Shown here: positions 64,000-64,000 of the stretch, piece after piece
Numbering within the stretch: the first letter of the stretch is position 1
Layout: each line of letters starts with the position of its first letter
Assembly (NCBI GenBank): GCA_963778025.1
Contig: CAVZTA010000009.1
Coordinates: forward strand, 1-64,000
From: CAVZTA01 sp963778025
GTDB taxonomy: Bacteria; Chloroflexota; Limnocylindria; Limnocylindrales; CSP1-4
DNA length: 64,000 nucleotides
Direction of reading: 5' to 3'
The notes under the pieces: model-generated
What the model saw: the letters and a program-made list of their open reading frames with translations, nothing else
Told to the model about the DNA's origin: nothing
The model's database searches: none
Translations under genes and position numbers: made by a program

Positions 64000-64000
64000 G

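Noticed and set aside
1..64000. CRISPR arrays, insertion sequences, prophage genes
   Set aside because: No regularly spaced repeats, transposase, integrase or phage structural genes were seen; the excisionase-like HTH proteins lack any recombinase neighbour.

Overview
The window is very GC-rich, densely coded bacterial DNA with short intergenic gaps and many ATGA/GTGA gene overlaps. The mix of genes (deazaflavin-dependent nitroreductase-type protein, several prolyl-oligopeptidase-family peptidases, RegX3/SenX3-type two-component proteins, a complete pst operon, bacterial-type ProRS) fits a high-GC Chloroflexota or actinobacterium-like lineage. That placement is inference; no rRNA or tRNA gene was recognised. 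More than twenty recognisable genes are interrupted by single-base frame changes, often in short G or C runs, and each continues correctly in the neighbouring frame. This looks like residual indel error in a long-read or metagenomic assembly rather than mass gene decay, so gene spans below are the conceptual full genes and the break position is stated.

Left part (0-24 kb, mostly + strand): a DUF1269-like protein carrying three helix-hairpin-helix modules, asparaginase II, a membrane J-domain protein, DtxR and Crp/Fnr regulators, gltX, a GNAT and an NTF2-like protein, an OmpR-family response regulator, an O-methyltransferase, a PiT phosphate transporter with its DUF47 partner, proS, an APH-like kinase, a short UvrC-like GIY-YIG protein, a cation-efflux protein, a divergent arsR/arsM pair, a second J-domain protein, a SenX3/PhoR-like histidine kinase, an EEP phosphatase, a glycerophosphodiesterase and an FAD oxidoreductase.

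Middle part (24-40 kb, mostly - strand) centres on oxyanions and phosphate. A molybdate operon (ModE-like regulator, ModA, ModB, Mop-like protein, no ModC) lies beside pstSCAB-phoU, which runs on into an arsenate reductase fused to a cyclic-nucleotide-binding domain. Upstream of pstS lie an atypical response regulator, a divergent tiny basic protein and ppx. These face a continuous reading frame joining polyphosphate kinase 1 to CYTH and CHAD domains. Three GTTAAC-containing direct repeats with 11-bp spacing sit in front of the response regulator gene at 9.1 kb, pstS and the atypical regulator, so a shared phosphate-responsive regulon is likely.

Right part (40-64 kb): a subtilisin-like secreted protease, an ABC-2 exporter, a tyrosine phosphatase, a DNA-ligase-like protein that has lost its adenylation lysine, two S9 peptidases, a cupredoxin, deoC, and an overlapping six-gene operon (methyltransferase, FAD reductase, Nudix, SRPBCC, KAS II, S9 peptidase) that looks like a lipid or polyketide-type pathway. 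The window closes with a peptidoglycan-binding endopeptidase, an F420-type nitroreductase homologue, a YxlE-YxlF-like fused ABC ATPase with its permease, and a Kelch-repeat protein whose GTG start is the last codon.
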